DNA from: an uncultured Porphyromonadaceae bacterium
Lineage (GTDB): Bacteria; Bacteroidota; Bacteroidia; Bacteroidales; Muribaculaceae
Direction of reading: 5' to 3'
NCBI GenBank assembly: GCA_947643165.1
Contig: CANRVB010000023.1
Location: 1-37,105 of the forward strand
DNA length: 37,105 nucleotides
A program made the translations under genes and the position numbers. Positions 8,067-16,198 of the stretch are shown piece by piece. Positions within the stretch are counted from its first letter, which is position 1; each line of letters begins with the position of its first letter. The notes under the pieces were generated by a model. It saw only the letters and a list, made by a program, of their open reading frames with translations, was not told the origin of the DNA and did no database searches.

Positions 8067-8833
8067 AGACTGTCCTTATCGGAGCCGGAAATGTAGCATA
8101 TAGTCTTGCGCCGGCTCTCGCCGCCGTCCCCGAAATCGAACTCACCCATATCTCCTCCCGCTCCGGACAATCAGCCGTCAGTCTGGCTCAGACAATCCCC
8201 GGATGTTCCGCCGGCGATCTCAGCACATTGCCCGCCGACGCCGATCTTTACATCCTCGCCGTCACCGATACGGCCGTCACCGAGCTCGCAGCATCACTCC
8301 CCCCCAACCCCGATGCCCTCTGGCTGCACACATCAGGCAGCGTACCCGCTTCAGCACTCGCCCGGCTTTCCGGACACTATGGAGTCCTCTATCCCCTCCA
8401 GACATTCTCCCGCGGCCGGAAGCTCGACATGGACCAGGTACCTGTTTTCATCGAAGGCAGCACTCCCGACGACCTCATCACAATCGACCGCATAGCCCGG
8501 TCCATCAGCCGGTCTGTCAAAGAAGCCAACTCTGCCGCCCGCAAGCGCATGCACGTTGCCGCCGTCTTTGCCTGCAACTTCGTGACCCACATGTTTGACA
8601 TCGCCGACGAACTCCTCCGACAGGACGGACTCGACCTCTCCCTCCTCCAGCCGCTTATCGACGAAACCATGTGCAAGGTGCGCCAGGTAGGCCCCCACGA
8701 GGCCCAGACAGGCCCCGCTCGTCGTGGCGACCGGTCAGTCATGGCCGCACATGCCGGAATGATCAACCCCAGACTACGCGAAATCTACCGAATGCTTTCC
8801 GACTCAATCATCCGAAACTATGAGCAGAATTGA
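8063..8833 (+). CDS. Rossmann-fold and DUF2520 domain protein
   Basis: A probable NAD(P)-binding dehydrogenase-like protein. The N-terminal half is a Rossmann fold starting MKTVLIGAGNVAYSLAPAL (GxGNVA loop), and includes LYILAVTDTAV and LWLHTSGSVP. The C-terminal half is the helical DUF2520 domain (AARKRMHVAAVFACNFVTHM, then a segment around QVGPHEAQTGPARRGD), as in F420/NADP oxidoreductase-like proteins of unknown reaction. I start at 8063, where ATGA overlaps the nitroreductase stop and the Rossmann fold starts directly. An in-frame ATG at 8048 would add only MARRR. The gene's end overlaps the next start by 14 nt. Confidence 0.88.
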   Translation: MKTVLIGAGNVAYSLAPALAAVPEIELTHISSRSGQSAVSLAQTIPGCSAGDLSTLPADADLYILAVTDTAVTELAASLPPNPDALWLHTSGSVPASALARLSGHYGVLYPLQTFSRGRKLDMDQVPVFIEGSTPDDLITIDRIARSISRSVKEANSAARKRMHVAAVFACNFVTHMFDIADELLRQDGLDLSLLQPLIDETMCKVRQVGPHEAQTGPARRGDRSVMAAHAGMINPRLREIYRMLSDSIIRNYEQN

Positions 8834-9344
8834 CTACGATCTGCGACTCATACGAGGCATCGTCTTCGATGTCGACGGCGTCCTCTCACCCTCAACCATC
8901 CCAATGGCACCCGACGGAATGCCCATGCGGATGGTCAACATTAAAGATGGCTACGCCTTGCAGCTCGCTGTGAAATGCGGCCTGAAAATGGCCATCATCA
9001 CCGGTGCCGACTCAATGGCTATTGACGTCCGCTACCGCGCCCTCGGCATCCGCGACATCTACCTCAAGGCATCACACAAGGTCCCCCTCCTCCGCGAATG
9101 GATGCACCGCAACAAGTTCACCCGCGACGAAGTAGCCTACGTTGGCGATGACATCCCCGACCTCGAGGCTATGCGCCTGGTCGGCCTAAAAGTTTGCCCC
9201 GCCGATGCAGCCACCGACATCCGGATGATTGCCGACTACATCAGCCCCGTAAACGGCGGACACGGCGTCGCGCGCGATCTGCTCGAACAGATGCTCCGCG
9301 CACAAGGCCTATGGATGGCCGACGAGAAAGCCTTCGGATGGTAA
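8820..9344 (+). CDS. kdsC: KdsC-type 3-deoxy-D-manno-octulosonate 8-phosphate phosphatase
   Basis: This HAD phosphatase of the KdsC/YrbI group is predicted to release phosphate from Kdo-8-phosphate in lipopolysaccharide core synthesis. The 174-residue, cap-less form fits. Catalytic aspartates are in FDVDGV (Asp17, Asp19), motif II is ITGADS (Thr61), the motif III Lys is near 87 (ASHKVPLL), and motif IV is VGDDIPDLEAM (109-118). A C-terminal GGHGVARDLLE segment matches the tetramer-forming tail of KdsC. The start overlaps the upstream gene by 14 nt. Related 2-keto-3-deoxy-nonulosonate phosphatases share these motifs, so exact substrate is likely rather than certain. Confidence 0.85.
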   Translation: MSRIDYDLRLIRGIVFDVDGVLSPSTIPMAPDGMPMRMVNIKDGYALQLAVKCGLKMAIITGADSMAIDVRYRALGIRDIYLKASHKVPLLREWMHRNKFTRDEVAYVGDDIPDLEAMRLVGLKVCPADAATDIRMIADYISPVNGGHGVARDLLEQMLRAQGLWMADEKAFGW

Positions 9345-9372
9345 CAGCATCCTCAACAACAACCCCACATTG

Positions 9373-9957
9373 ATGTTTCCCGACAACCTGCTCAACTACC
9401 GCATTCTTCTGGCAAGCGCCTCCCCGCGTCGCCGCGAGCTCCTGTCCATGCTCGGCATTCACTTTGACCTCGCCCCGGCTCTCGACATCGATGAAGTATA
9501 CCCCGGCTCCTTGCCCCCCTTGGAGGTATCCGAATATCTCGCACGCCTCAAAGCCGAGGCCCACTTGCCATCCTCCGGCCCAGCCGACCTCATCATAACC
9601 GCCGACACCACAGTTATTTGCCAGGATCAGATACTCGGCAAGCCAACCGATGCCAGCGATGCCGTGCGCATGTTGCGCCTGCTCTCCGGCAAGACTCACA
9701 CCGTCGTCTCTGGCATCGCCGTAGCCACACATGCCCGCATCTCATCCACCAGCGCCCACACTCAGGTCACCTTTGCCGATCTCACCGACGATGAGATTGA
9801 GCATTACGTCACCCGCTACCGCCCCTTCGACAAAGCCGGAGCCTACGGAATCCAGGAATGGATAGGAGCAATCGGCGTGACCGAAATCCAGGGCAGCTAC
9901 TATAACGTCATGGGGCTCCCGCTACACCGTCTCTACCGTCTCCTCCAGACGTTCTGA
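9373..9957 (+). CDS. maf: Maf-like nucleoside triphosphate pyrophosphatase
   Basis: Maf proteins hydrolyse non-canonical or surplus nucleoside triphosphates (often dTTP/UTP) to monophosphates. Motifs are the N-terminal LLASASPRRRELL (residues 12-24), ITADTTV near 75 with the catalytic Asp, ILGKP near 88, and the C-terminal FDKAGAYGIQEW and GSYYNVMGLPLHRL. The 194-residue length is normal. I use ATG 9373; a TTG directly before it (9370) could also initiate but adds one residue. It lies 28 nt after kdsC and 29 nt before the ABC ATPase gene in what looks like one transcript. Confidence 0.93.
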   Translation: MFPDNLLNYRILLASASPRRRELLSMLGIHFDLAPALDIDEVYPGSLPPLEVSEYLARLKAEAHLPSSGPADLIITADTTVICQDQILGKPTDASDAVRMLRLLSGKTHTVVSGIAVATHARISSTSAHTQVTFADLTDDEIEHYVTRYRPFDKAGAYGIQEWIGAIGVTEIQGSYYNVMGLPLHRLYRLLQTF

Positions 9958-9986
9958 AATCCCTTAAGTAGCCCTTACCAGTTGCT

Positions 9987-10682
9987 ATGAACAAAACACT
10001 CATCCGCCTGTCACAGATCCACATGAGGCACTCCGACCGCCTCATTTTCAACGGAATTGATCTGCAGGTCCGCGCCGGCGACTTTCTCGCCATAACCGGG
10101 CCGAACGGCGGCGGCAAGACAACACTCCTCCGCATACTCCTCAAGCTCATCCGACCTACCTCCGGAACAGTACAATACTTTCCCCCCGACAATAGCCCCC
10201 TCTCTGCCCTCCGCATCGGCTACCTCCCTCAGAAAAGCGCCATCGACTCCCGGTTCCCAATAACCGTGAGCCAGATCATCGAGTCCGGACTCGGAGGTCA
10301 TATGGCCCCTCACTTCACTCCCGGTATGCGTCAGGAAGCACTCCGCTCAATGATCAGCAAAGTCGGCCTGACCGACCATGCCGCCCAGCCCATTGGCACC
10401 CTCTCCGGTGGACAGCTCCAGCGTGCCCTCATCGCACGGGCCTTGATAGCAAAGCCCGACATAGCCATCCTCGACGAACCGCTCAGCTACCTTGACCGGC
10501 ACTTCGGCGCCGTCCTCTACGACATGCTCGCCGAAATATCACCCGGCACAACCATTGTCCTTGTCTCTCACGAAATGACCGAATTGGCCGAAATAGCCAC
10601 TCGCCATATCATTGTCGACCACGGCATTACGGAATGCCACAGCCGCCATCACGCTGTCCATTACGACTGCGACTGCGAATGA
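9987..10682 (+). CDS. Zn/Mn-type ABC transporter ATP-binding protein with Cys/His tail
   Basis: A 231-residue ABC ATPase of the metal-uptake (ZnuC/MntB-like) group. Walker A is GPNGGGKTT (38-46), the Q-loop is in YLPQK (79-83), the signature LSGGQ at 139-143, Walker B IAILDEP at 159-165 and the switch His at 195. The C-terminus is unusual: from about 217 it reads ECHSRHHAVHYDCDCE, with three Cys and four His plus acidic residues, which could bind zinc or a similar metal. No permease or metal-binding lipoprotein gene is next to it, so the partner genes must lie elsewhere. The metal is inferred from family resemblance and the tail. Confidence 0.85.
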   Translation: MNKTLIRLSQIHMRHSDRLIFNGIDLQVRAGDFLAITGPNGGGKTTLLRILLKLIRPTSGTVQYFPPDNSPLSALRIGYLPQKSAIDSRFPITVSQIIESGLGGHMAPHFTPGMRQEALRSMISKVGLTDHAAQPIGTLSGGQLQRALIARALIAKPDIAILDEPLSYLDRHFGAVLYDMLAEISPGTTIVLVSHEMTELAEIATRHIIVDHGITECHSRHHAVHYDCDCE

Positions 10683-10768
10683 AAATGTTAATGGACTTGA
10701 GCTGTATTTTTGCGTGAATTTACCTCAACAGACGCCCAAAGACATTCACAATTGTTCATAAACACCTT

Positions 10769-11164
10769 CTAAGCCCCTGCCCGACCCAGGCTCCATGCCA
10801 CCGCGGCACACACCGAACCGATAGCTCCGGCCACAATGTCCGCATATTCCTCCGAACGCCCCAGAGCCATGGCGCCCTGCAATATCTCTATCACCCACGC
10901 GAACACAACCACCACTGCCACACACACTGCTGCCGGCATCACTCTGTACTTACGGCCCCTGAAATAATCACACAGCCACATCGTTGTCACAAAACCCATT
11001 AGCAGCAGATGGCCCATCTTGTCAAAACCCGGCCATACCATCGTTTGTTGATCCGGAAGAGGATCGGGCACAAGCGTAAGCCACGCCACTGTCAGTATTG
11101 ACACAACTGTAGCCAGATAGCGTAGCCTACCCTCAAACAAACCATTTATTTTATTCTTCACCAT
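10769..11164 (-). CDS. VanZ-like family membrane protein
   Basis: A 131-residue protein with about four membrane segments, matching the small VanZ-like family of unknown function. Features are LTLVPDPLP after the first helix, FDKMGHLLLMGFV, a central hydrophobic segment, EILQGAMALGRSEEYADIVA and a last helix. These positions (P-D-P, the H of FDKMGH, E-I-L-Q, R-S-x-x-x-x-D) are the usual family landmarks. It is a single gene on the minus strand. Upstream, TAATTTTG (11202-11209) with ATTG 20 nt further off gives a plausible promoter. Confidence 0.82.
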   Translation of the reverse strand: MVKNKINGLFEGRLRYLATVVSILTVAWLTLVPDPLPDQQTMVWPGFDKMGHLLLMGFVTTMWLCDYFRGRKYRVMPAAVCVAVVVVFAWVIEILQGAMALGRSEEYADIVAGAIGSVCAAVAWSLGRAGA

Positions 11165-11201
11165 AGTTTATACAGATTCCCTGAAAGCTGATTTCATTTC
11201 A

Positions 11202-11233
11202 CAAAATTACTTATTTCCCCACAATTCTCCAAT
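11202..11233 (-). promoter_or_regulatory. promoter of the VanZ-like gene
   Basis: On the minus strand ATTG (11230-11233), a 20-nt spacer and TAATTTTG (11202-11209) approximate the TTTG/TAnnTTTG promoter. The leader to the ATG would be about 35 nt. Confidence 0.6.
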
Positions 11234-11310
11234 TCCTTGATTTTCCATACGCCCCCGGCTGTTATCCAATGGTTATTCGTAGGTACTTATCATATTATTC
11301 CCCGTTTTTG

Positions 11311-11341
11311 TTAGAAATTTAAATATAAATACGTACTTTTG
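11311..11341 (+). promoter_or_regulatory. promoter of the first NSS transporter gene
   Basis: TACTTTTG at 11334-11341 fits the -7 consensus. The -33 is either TTAG (11311-11314, spacer 19) or the better-matching but distant TTTG at 11307-11310 (spacer 23). The ATG follows 18 nt after the -7. Confidence 0.6.
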
Positions 11342-11359
11342 CGCCCGAATTATTAGTTT

Positions 11360-12721
11360 ATGGCAAAAAAAGCAGAATTTGCATCCAAAGTAGGACTCAT
11401 TGCCGCCACCGTCGGATCGGCGGTTGGTCTTGGCAACGTATGGCGGTTTCCCGCCGAGACTCAGGCTCATGGTGGAGCCGCATTCCTTTTGATTTATGTC
11501 CTTTGCGTACTCCTCCTCGGCATTCCCGTCATGGTAGCCGAGTTCGCGCTCGGACGCGCCGGCCACAGCGACAGCGTCGGCAGTTTCAAGAACCTCGGAG
11601 CTGGCAAAGCATGGTGGGCCGTAGGCGGTCTCGCCATAGCCGCAAGCTACATGATCCTCTGCTTCTACATGGTCGTGGCCGGTTGGACTTTCGAATACCT
11701 CTGGCAGTCTGTCACCGGCGCACTCTACACTCCTGTCGAGGGAATTGACTCTCTCGATGGCCTATTCACCGCCAAGATGCAGACCTTCATCGGCAGCACA
11801 TGGAATCCCCTCATCAACACCTTTGCCGTCATCTGCCTCAACCTTGTCGTCCTCATGATAGGCGTGCAGAAAGGCATCGAGCGGTTGAGCAATATCCTCA
11901 TGCCCCTGCTGTTCATCATTCTTGTGATCTTTGCTGTCGAGAGCATGAGCCTCCCCGGAGCCGCGCAAGGTCTCGCCTTCTTCCTGCGACCCGACTTCTC
12001 CGCCATCACCCCGGCCACCGTCATCAACGCCTTGGGCCAGGCATTCTTCTCTCTCAGCCTCGGCATGGGCATTCTGGTCACCTACGCCTCATACTTTCCT
12101 AAAGACACCAAGCTCACCCGCACTGCTCTCACCGTTTCACTGCTCGACCTCTTGGTAGCTGTTATGATGGGACTCATAATATTCCCCGCCGTCACTTCAT
12201 TCGGACTCCAGGGCGACAGTCTCGAGGGCGCCACTCTCGTCTTTGTCACGCTCCCCGAAGTTTTCGCCAATATGGCCGGCACTCAGTTCTGGTCTATCCT
12301 CTTTTTCCTCCTGCTCTTTGTGGCCGCACTCACCTCTACCATCTCCATTGCCGAAGTCTCGGTTGCCTTCATCAGCAACCGCTTCCATGTCAACCGCATC
12401 AAGGCTTGCCTCATTGTCCTCCTCCCCCTCTTCATCTTCTCATCCCTCTGCTCTCTCTCCCAGGGCGAGCTCGCCGGTTTCCGCATTGCCGGTCTTACCA
12501 TTTTCGACCTGCTCGACAACATCGCCACCAACATCTGTCTGCCCGTTGTCTCCATTTTCATCTGCATATATGTAGGATGGTTTGCGCCCAAGCGGCTGCT
12601 CTACAACGAAGTGACCAACCACAACTCCATGCGGTCTCGCCTTCACGGGCCCGTACTCTTCATTCTGCGGTTTATAGCCCCGGTTCTTATCGCCGCCATC
12701 CTGCTGAGCCGTTTCCTATGA
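11360..12721 (+). CDS. sodium-dependent transporter, neurotransmitter:sodium symporter (NSS) family, copy 1
   Basis: A 453-residue NSS/SNF-family carrier (LeuT fold), expected to import an amino acid or similar solute with Na+. The N-terminus has the family signature LIAATVGSAVGLGNVWRFP, which forms Na+ and substrate sites in TM1, then GGAAFLLIYVLCVLLLGIPV and the EFALGR end of TM2. TM6 carries LGQAFFSLSLGMGI, the unwound substrate-binding helix, and later helices include FFLLLFVAALTSTISIAEV. About 11-12 helices are expected. Substrate is not predictable from sequence. The TGA overlaps the next ATG (ATGA), coupling it to a small membrane protein and then to a second NSS gene. Confidence 0.95.
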   Translation: MAKKAEFASKVGLIAATVGSAVGLGNVWRFPAETQAHGGAAFLLIYVLCVLLLGIPVMVAEFALGRAGHSDSVGSFKNLGAGKAWWAVGGLAIAASYMILCFYMVVAGWTFEYLWQSVTGALYTPVEGIDSLDGLFTAKMQTFIGSTWNPLINTFAVICLNLVVLMIGVQKGIERLSNILMPLLFIILVIFAVESMSLPGAAQGLAFFLRPDFSAITPATVINALGQAFFSLSLGMGILVTYASYFPKDTKLTRTALTVSLLDLLVAVMMGLIIFPAVTSFGLQGDSLEGATLVFVTLPEVFANMAGTQFWSILFFLLLFVAALTSTISIAEVSVAFISNRFHVNRIKACLIVLLPLFIFSSLCSLSQGELAGFRIAGLTIFDLLDNIATNICLPVVSIFICIYVGWFAPKRLLYNEVTNHNSMRSRLHGPVLFILRFIAPVLIAAILLSRFL

Positions 12722-13044
12722 GAAAATCCTCTCCACTCACCACCGGCGAACGCCGCGGCATCATCGCCTTGCTCATACTTGCGTTGATCGCGGTTGCGGC
12801 CACCGGCATCTCTCGATGCATACGTCACAGCCGCGCCACAGGCGCAATGTCCGCTGTCTCCGATACGACCGACATCCGGCGGACGGTCATGACCGCTCCT
12901 GCCGACTCCGCTTATGCGCCCGTATCAGCCAAAAGCCGGAAACGTGGCGAAAAACGTGATTCAAGACACAGTAACGACAACAAATCCAAAGACAAGCCGG
13001 CTCGCCGCCCCGACGAACGCTTGTTTCTCGATGAAAAACAATGA
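12718..13044 (+). CDS. small single-TM protein between two NSS transporters
   Basis: Unrecognised 108-residue protein. It has a short basic start (MRKSSPLTTGERRG), one strong membrane helix at about 14-31 (IIALLILALIAVAATG), then a hydrophilic tail rich in Ser, Arg, Lys and Asp (SRKRGEKRDSRHSNDNKSKD) that is likely disordered. I place the start at ATG 12718, which overlaps the upstream stop by ATGA; its own stop overlaps the next ATG the same way. The reading frame is open further upstream, but that part lies inside the transporter gene. Position suggests a transporter accessory subunit or a coupling device (inference). Confidence 0.75.
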   Translation: MRKSSPLTTGERRGIIALLILALIAVAATGISRCIRHSRATGAMSAVSDTTDIRRTVMTAPADSAYAPVSAKSRKRGEKRDSRHSNDNKSKDKPARRPDERLFLDEKQ

Positions 13045-14390
13045 ACAATCAGAACAACCGGGCCGTATTTGTGACGCGTTTGGGCGCCATCGCCGCGACA
13101 GCAGGATCTGCCGTCGGCCTCGGCAATATTTGGAGATTCCCCTACGAAGCCGGAACTCACGGTGGAGGCGCCTTCATGCTTTGTTATATCCTGTTCATCT
13201 TTATCCTCGGAGTCCCTGTTATATGCGCCGAATTCATATTGGGGCGCAGCACCCGCTGCAACGTCTTTGGTGCCTACAAGGCCGCCGGTGGGCGCAACTG
13301 GAAGCTGGCCGGATATATCGGCATTCTTGCCTCGCTCATGATTCTCAGCTTCTATTCGGTTGTCGCCGGCTGGACCGTCGAATACTTCATCCAGTCCGCT
13401 TCTGGGGCCCTCGACTTCGACAACCAGCAGCTCTACCACCAGTATTTCGATGATTTTGCCACAAGCTCATGGCGCCCGGTCCTTTTCACCGTTCTGTTCC
13501 TCATCCTTAACTTCCTGGTGCTCATCCGGGGCGTCACTAAAGGCATCGAGCGGGTCAGCAACATCCTCATGCCTCTCCTGTTGCTCATTCTCCTGGTGTT
13601 CAGCATCAACTCGCTCACTCTCGACAAGGCCGGCGAAGGCCTGGCGTTCCTCTTCCGCCCCGACTTCAGCGCCATTGATCCCTCAACACTCCTCGGGGCT
13701 ATGGGACAGGCATTCTTCTCCCTCAGCCTCGGACTCGGATGTATGCTCACCTACGGCAGCTACTTCAACAACCGCACCAACATCGGTCGCACGGCTCTCA
13801 CGACAGCCATTCTCGACACTGTCGTGGCTATCATGTCCGGTGTCATCATATTTCCGGCCGTGTTCACCTACGGCGTCTCTCCCGCCGCCGGGCCCACACT
13901 TGTCTTCGAGGTGCTTCCCGCCATATTCCACAATCTCCCTGGAGGCGTCATCTGGTCAACACTGTTCTTTTTCCTCCTCTTCGTGGCCTCGCTGTCATCC
14001 ACCATATCCATGAGCGAGATCTCTATCGCCTACTTTGTGGAGCAACGCCACATGTCCCGCCGCTCAGCGACGGTGCTCAACACCGCCATTGCCTTGGTCT
14101 TCGGATCCCTGTGCGCCCTGAGTTTCGGACCGCTGCGCAATCTCACTGTCGGCGGCATGACCGTTTTCACCCTCTTCGACAACATGTCCTCCAATGTCTG
14201 CCTGCCCCTCGGTGGCATCATAGTGTCGCTGTTTGTCGGATGGCGCGTCAAGCGTCCTGTCATAAGCGATCAGATGACCAGCTTTGGCACATACCGTATC
14301 CGCGTCATTGGTGCGCTCATATTCTGCCTGCGCTACATCTGCCCCGTTGCCATTGGCATTATTATGCTCAATTCCCTCGGAATCATCTAA
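13041..14390 (+). CDS. sodium-dependent transporter, NSS family, copy 2
   Basis: A second, 449-residue NSS-family symporter, clearly homologous to the copy at 11360 but diverged. The TM1 signature is AIAATAGSAVGLGNIWRFPY, followed by GGGAFMLCYILFIFILGVPV. TM6 has MGQAFFSLSLGLG, and FFLLLFVASLSSTISMSEI matches TM8. The second protein has GTHGGG where copy 1 has QAHGGA near the end of TM1, a region that affects substrate choice, so the two may carry different solutes. It is translationally coupled (ATGA) to the small membrane protein upstream. After the stop there is a 90-nt gap with the folP promoter. Confidence 0.94.
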   Translation: MNNQNNRAVFVTRLGAIAATAGSAVGLGNIWRFPYEAGTHGGGAFMLCYILFIFILGVPVICAEFILGRSTRCNVFGAYKAAGGRNWKLAGYIGILASLMILSFYSVVAGWTVEYFIQSASGALDFDNQQLYHQYFDDFATSSWRPVLFTVLFLILNFLVLIRGVTKGIERVSNILMPLLLLILLVFSINSLTLDKAGEGLAFLFRPDFSAIDPSTLLGAMGQAFFSLSLGLGCMLTYGSYFNNRTNIGRTALTTAILDTVVAIMSGVIIFPAVFTYGVSPAAGPTLVFEVLPAIFHNLPGGVIWSTLFFFLLFVASLSSTISMSEISIAYFVEQRHMSRRSATVLNTAIALVFGSLCALSFGPLRNLTVGGMTVFTLFDNMSSNVCLPLGGIIVSLFVGWRVKRPVISDQMTSFGTYRIRVIGALIFCLRYICPVAIGIIMLNSLGII

Positions 14391-14425
14391 ATTACCCTCA
14401 TCTTGCATCATTCGGTCCCTTTTTA

Positions 14426-14457
14426 CTTGTTAATTCTGACTATTGTCCGTAAATTCG
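14426..14457 (+). promoter_or_regulatory. promoter of folP
   Basis: CTTG (14426-14429), a 20-nt spacer and TAAATTCG (14450-14457) each differ by one base from the TTTG/TAnnTTTG consensus. The leader would be about 17 nt. Confidence 0.55.
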
Positions 14458-14480
14458 CAGTCTAATCAACCGTTTTATTG

Positions 14481-15365
14481 ATGAGAAACATCAGGACTGT
14501 TCCATTCCAGCCATTCAGCATCAACATAAAAGGACGTCTCGTCTCTCTGACGCGTCCCGTTGTTATGGGAATAGTCAATGCGACCCCCGACTCCTTCTAT
14601 GCCGGCAGCAGGACCGGAATAGATCCCGACGCCACTTCCCGCCGCGCCGAACGCCTTGTTGCCGATGGTGCCGATTGGATAGATATCGGAGCCTACTCCT
14701 CTCGTCCCGGTGCCGATGACGTATCCCCCGAAGCCGAGGCCGAACGGCTCTACGTGGCCATCAATGCCGTACGTCGCGCTGTCGGAAACGACCTCCCCCT
14801 CTCCGTCGATACTTTTAGGGCCGATGTCGCTGAGCTGGCCGTCAACTCGATGGGTGCCGACATAATCAACGATATTTCGGGTGGATTGCTCGATGACCGT
14901 ATGTTCGAGACAGTCGCGGCCCTCAGGGTCCCCTACATTCTCATGCACATGCGTGGCACTCCCGCCACCATGCAGCAGCTCACCGACTATCCCGACGGTG
15001 TCACCTCCGGAGTCATCGGCGAGCTCCAGCCCAAGTTGCGCCGGTTGTCACTCCTTGGCGTCAGCGACGTCATCGTTGATCCAGGTTTCGGATTTGCCAA
15101 AACGCTCGCCCAGAACTACGAGCTTATGGCCGGTCTCTCCACACTCGGTGACACCCTTCACCGCCCCGTCCTCGTCGGTATAAGCCGTAAATCGATGATC
15201 ACGAAACTGCTCGACACCGATGCCGCGTCGGCGCTCAACGGAACTACTGCGCTCCACGTCGCTTCCCTCCTTCAGGGGGCTGCCGTTCTGCGCGTTCACG
15301 ATGCCCTTGAGGCATCCCAAGCTATCAAGATAGTCTCCAACCTGACAGACTCCGCCAATGGTTAG
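14481..15365 (+). CDS. folP: dihydropteroate synthase
   Basis: FolP condenses p-aminobenzoate with dihydropterin pyrophosphate in folate synthesis. The 294-residue product has VVMGIVNATPDSFYAGSR (motif around residue 30), DIGAYSSRPGA (where many homologues have GGESTRPG), SVDTFRADVA, INDISGG, YILMHMRGTP, VDPGFGFAKT and LVGISRKSM, i.e. the full set of pterin and pyrophosphate contacts. ATG 14481 is chosen; a TTG just before it would add one residue. The end overlaps the cdaA start by 8 nt, a common folP-cdaA type of pairing in this phylum. Confidence 0.95.
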   Translation: MRNIRTVPFQPFSINIKGRLVSLTRPVVMGIVNATPDSFYAGSRTGIDPDATSRRAERLVADGADWIDIGAYSSRPGADDVSPEAEAERLYVAINAVRRAVGNDLPLSVDTFRADVAELAVNSMGADIINDISGGLLDDRMFETVAALRVPYILMHMRGTPATMQQLTDYPDGVTSGVIGELQPKLRRLSLLGVSDVIVDPGFGFAKTLAQNYELMAGLSTLGDTLHRPVLVGISRKSMITKLLDTDAASALNGTTALHVASLLQGAAVLRVHDALEASQAIKIVSNLTDSANG

Positions 15366-16140
15366 TTTTGGTATACGCGACATACTCGATATCGCCATAG
15401 CAGCTCTGCTTCTCTACTATCTCTACAAGATAATGAAGGAGAGCGGCACCCTCAACATATTTTTCGGGGTGCTCGCATTCATAGTCGTATGGGTTTTCAC
15501 AAGCCAGATCCTGGAAATGAAGCTCATAGGCACTATCCTCGACAAGTTCATGAGCATCGGACTCCTTGTTCTTGTTATTCTTTTCCAGGATCAGATCAAG
15601 CGTTTTCTCGTGGCTCTCGGCGACCACAAACGCTGGCGCTTCCTCAAAGAACTTTTCCACCACACCCGGCGCGATGAAAACGAACGCGATATGCGACGCT
15701 TTGTCCTACCTATCGTCTACGCCTGCATGAACATGGCCAAGACTAAGACTGGAGCGCTCATCGTCATTCAGCAGGACCTGTCTCTCGAAAGCTACGAGAA
15801 GAGCGGAGATATAATCGACGCTAACATCAACGCGCGCCTCATAGAAAACATATTTTTTAAAAATTCGCCACTCCACGACGGTGCTCTTATCATAGCCCAC
15901 GACCGGCTCGTTTCTGCCGGTTGCATTCTCCCTGTGAGCCATGATCAAAACATATCCAGGGCCCTCGGCTTGCGGCACAGGTCCGCACTCGGCATTTCGC
16001 AGGCCACCGATGCTTTTGCCATTGTCGTATCCGAAGAAACAGGCAACATCTCTGTTGCCCATCGTGGCGTACTTTCTACTAAACTCACCTCCGCCGATCT
16101 TGAGCACCGGCTCTCCGACGTTTTTATTAAAAAAGACTGA
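15358..16140 (+). CDS. cdaA: diadenylate cyclase CdaA (c-di-AMP synthase)
   Basis: CdaA makes the second messenger c-di-AMP from two ATP. The 260-residue protein has three N-terminal membrane helices (about 9-25, 32-49, 57-77) followed by a DAC domain. The catalytic DGA is at 174-176 within LHDGALII, and RHR at 206-208 within LGLRHRSALGIS; both are intact. No CdaR-type regulator is adjacent. The start overlaps folP by 8 nt, so expression depends on folP translation. c-di-AMP often controls osmolyte and K+ transport; a connection to the nearby Na+ symporters is only a thought. Confidence 0.95.
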   Translation: MVSFGIRDILDIAIAALLLYYLYKIMKESGTLNIFFGVLAFIVVWVFTSQILEMKLIGTILDKFMSIGLLVLVILFQDQIKRFLVALGDHKRWRFLKELFHHTRRDENERDMRRFVLPIVYACMNMAKTKTGALIVIQQDLSLESYEKSGDIIDANINARLIENIFFKNSPLHDGALIIAHDRLVSAGCILPVSHDQNISRALGLRHRSALGISQATDAFAIVVSEETGNISVAHRGVLSTKLTSADLEHRLSDVFIKKD

Positions 16141-16198
16141 ACGGCTGACCTATATCGGCTCATTGAGTGTTGTAGATGATAGACATAACGTAACCAAA

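Noticed and set aside
10683..10768. TATTTTTG-like element after the ABC ATPase gene
   Set aside because: Points into the 3' end of a minus-strand gene with no plus-strand gene and no TTTG partner at the right spacing.
12406..12717. Upstream extension of the small NSS-linked membrane protein
   Set aside because: This part overlaps the transporter in another frame; the ATGA start at 12718 explains the gene better.
15941..16198. N-terminal extension of the DEAD-box helicase
   Set aside because: Lies inside cdaA and its end; the conserved helicase start is at 16199.
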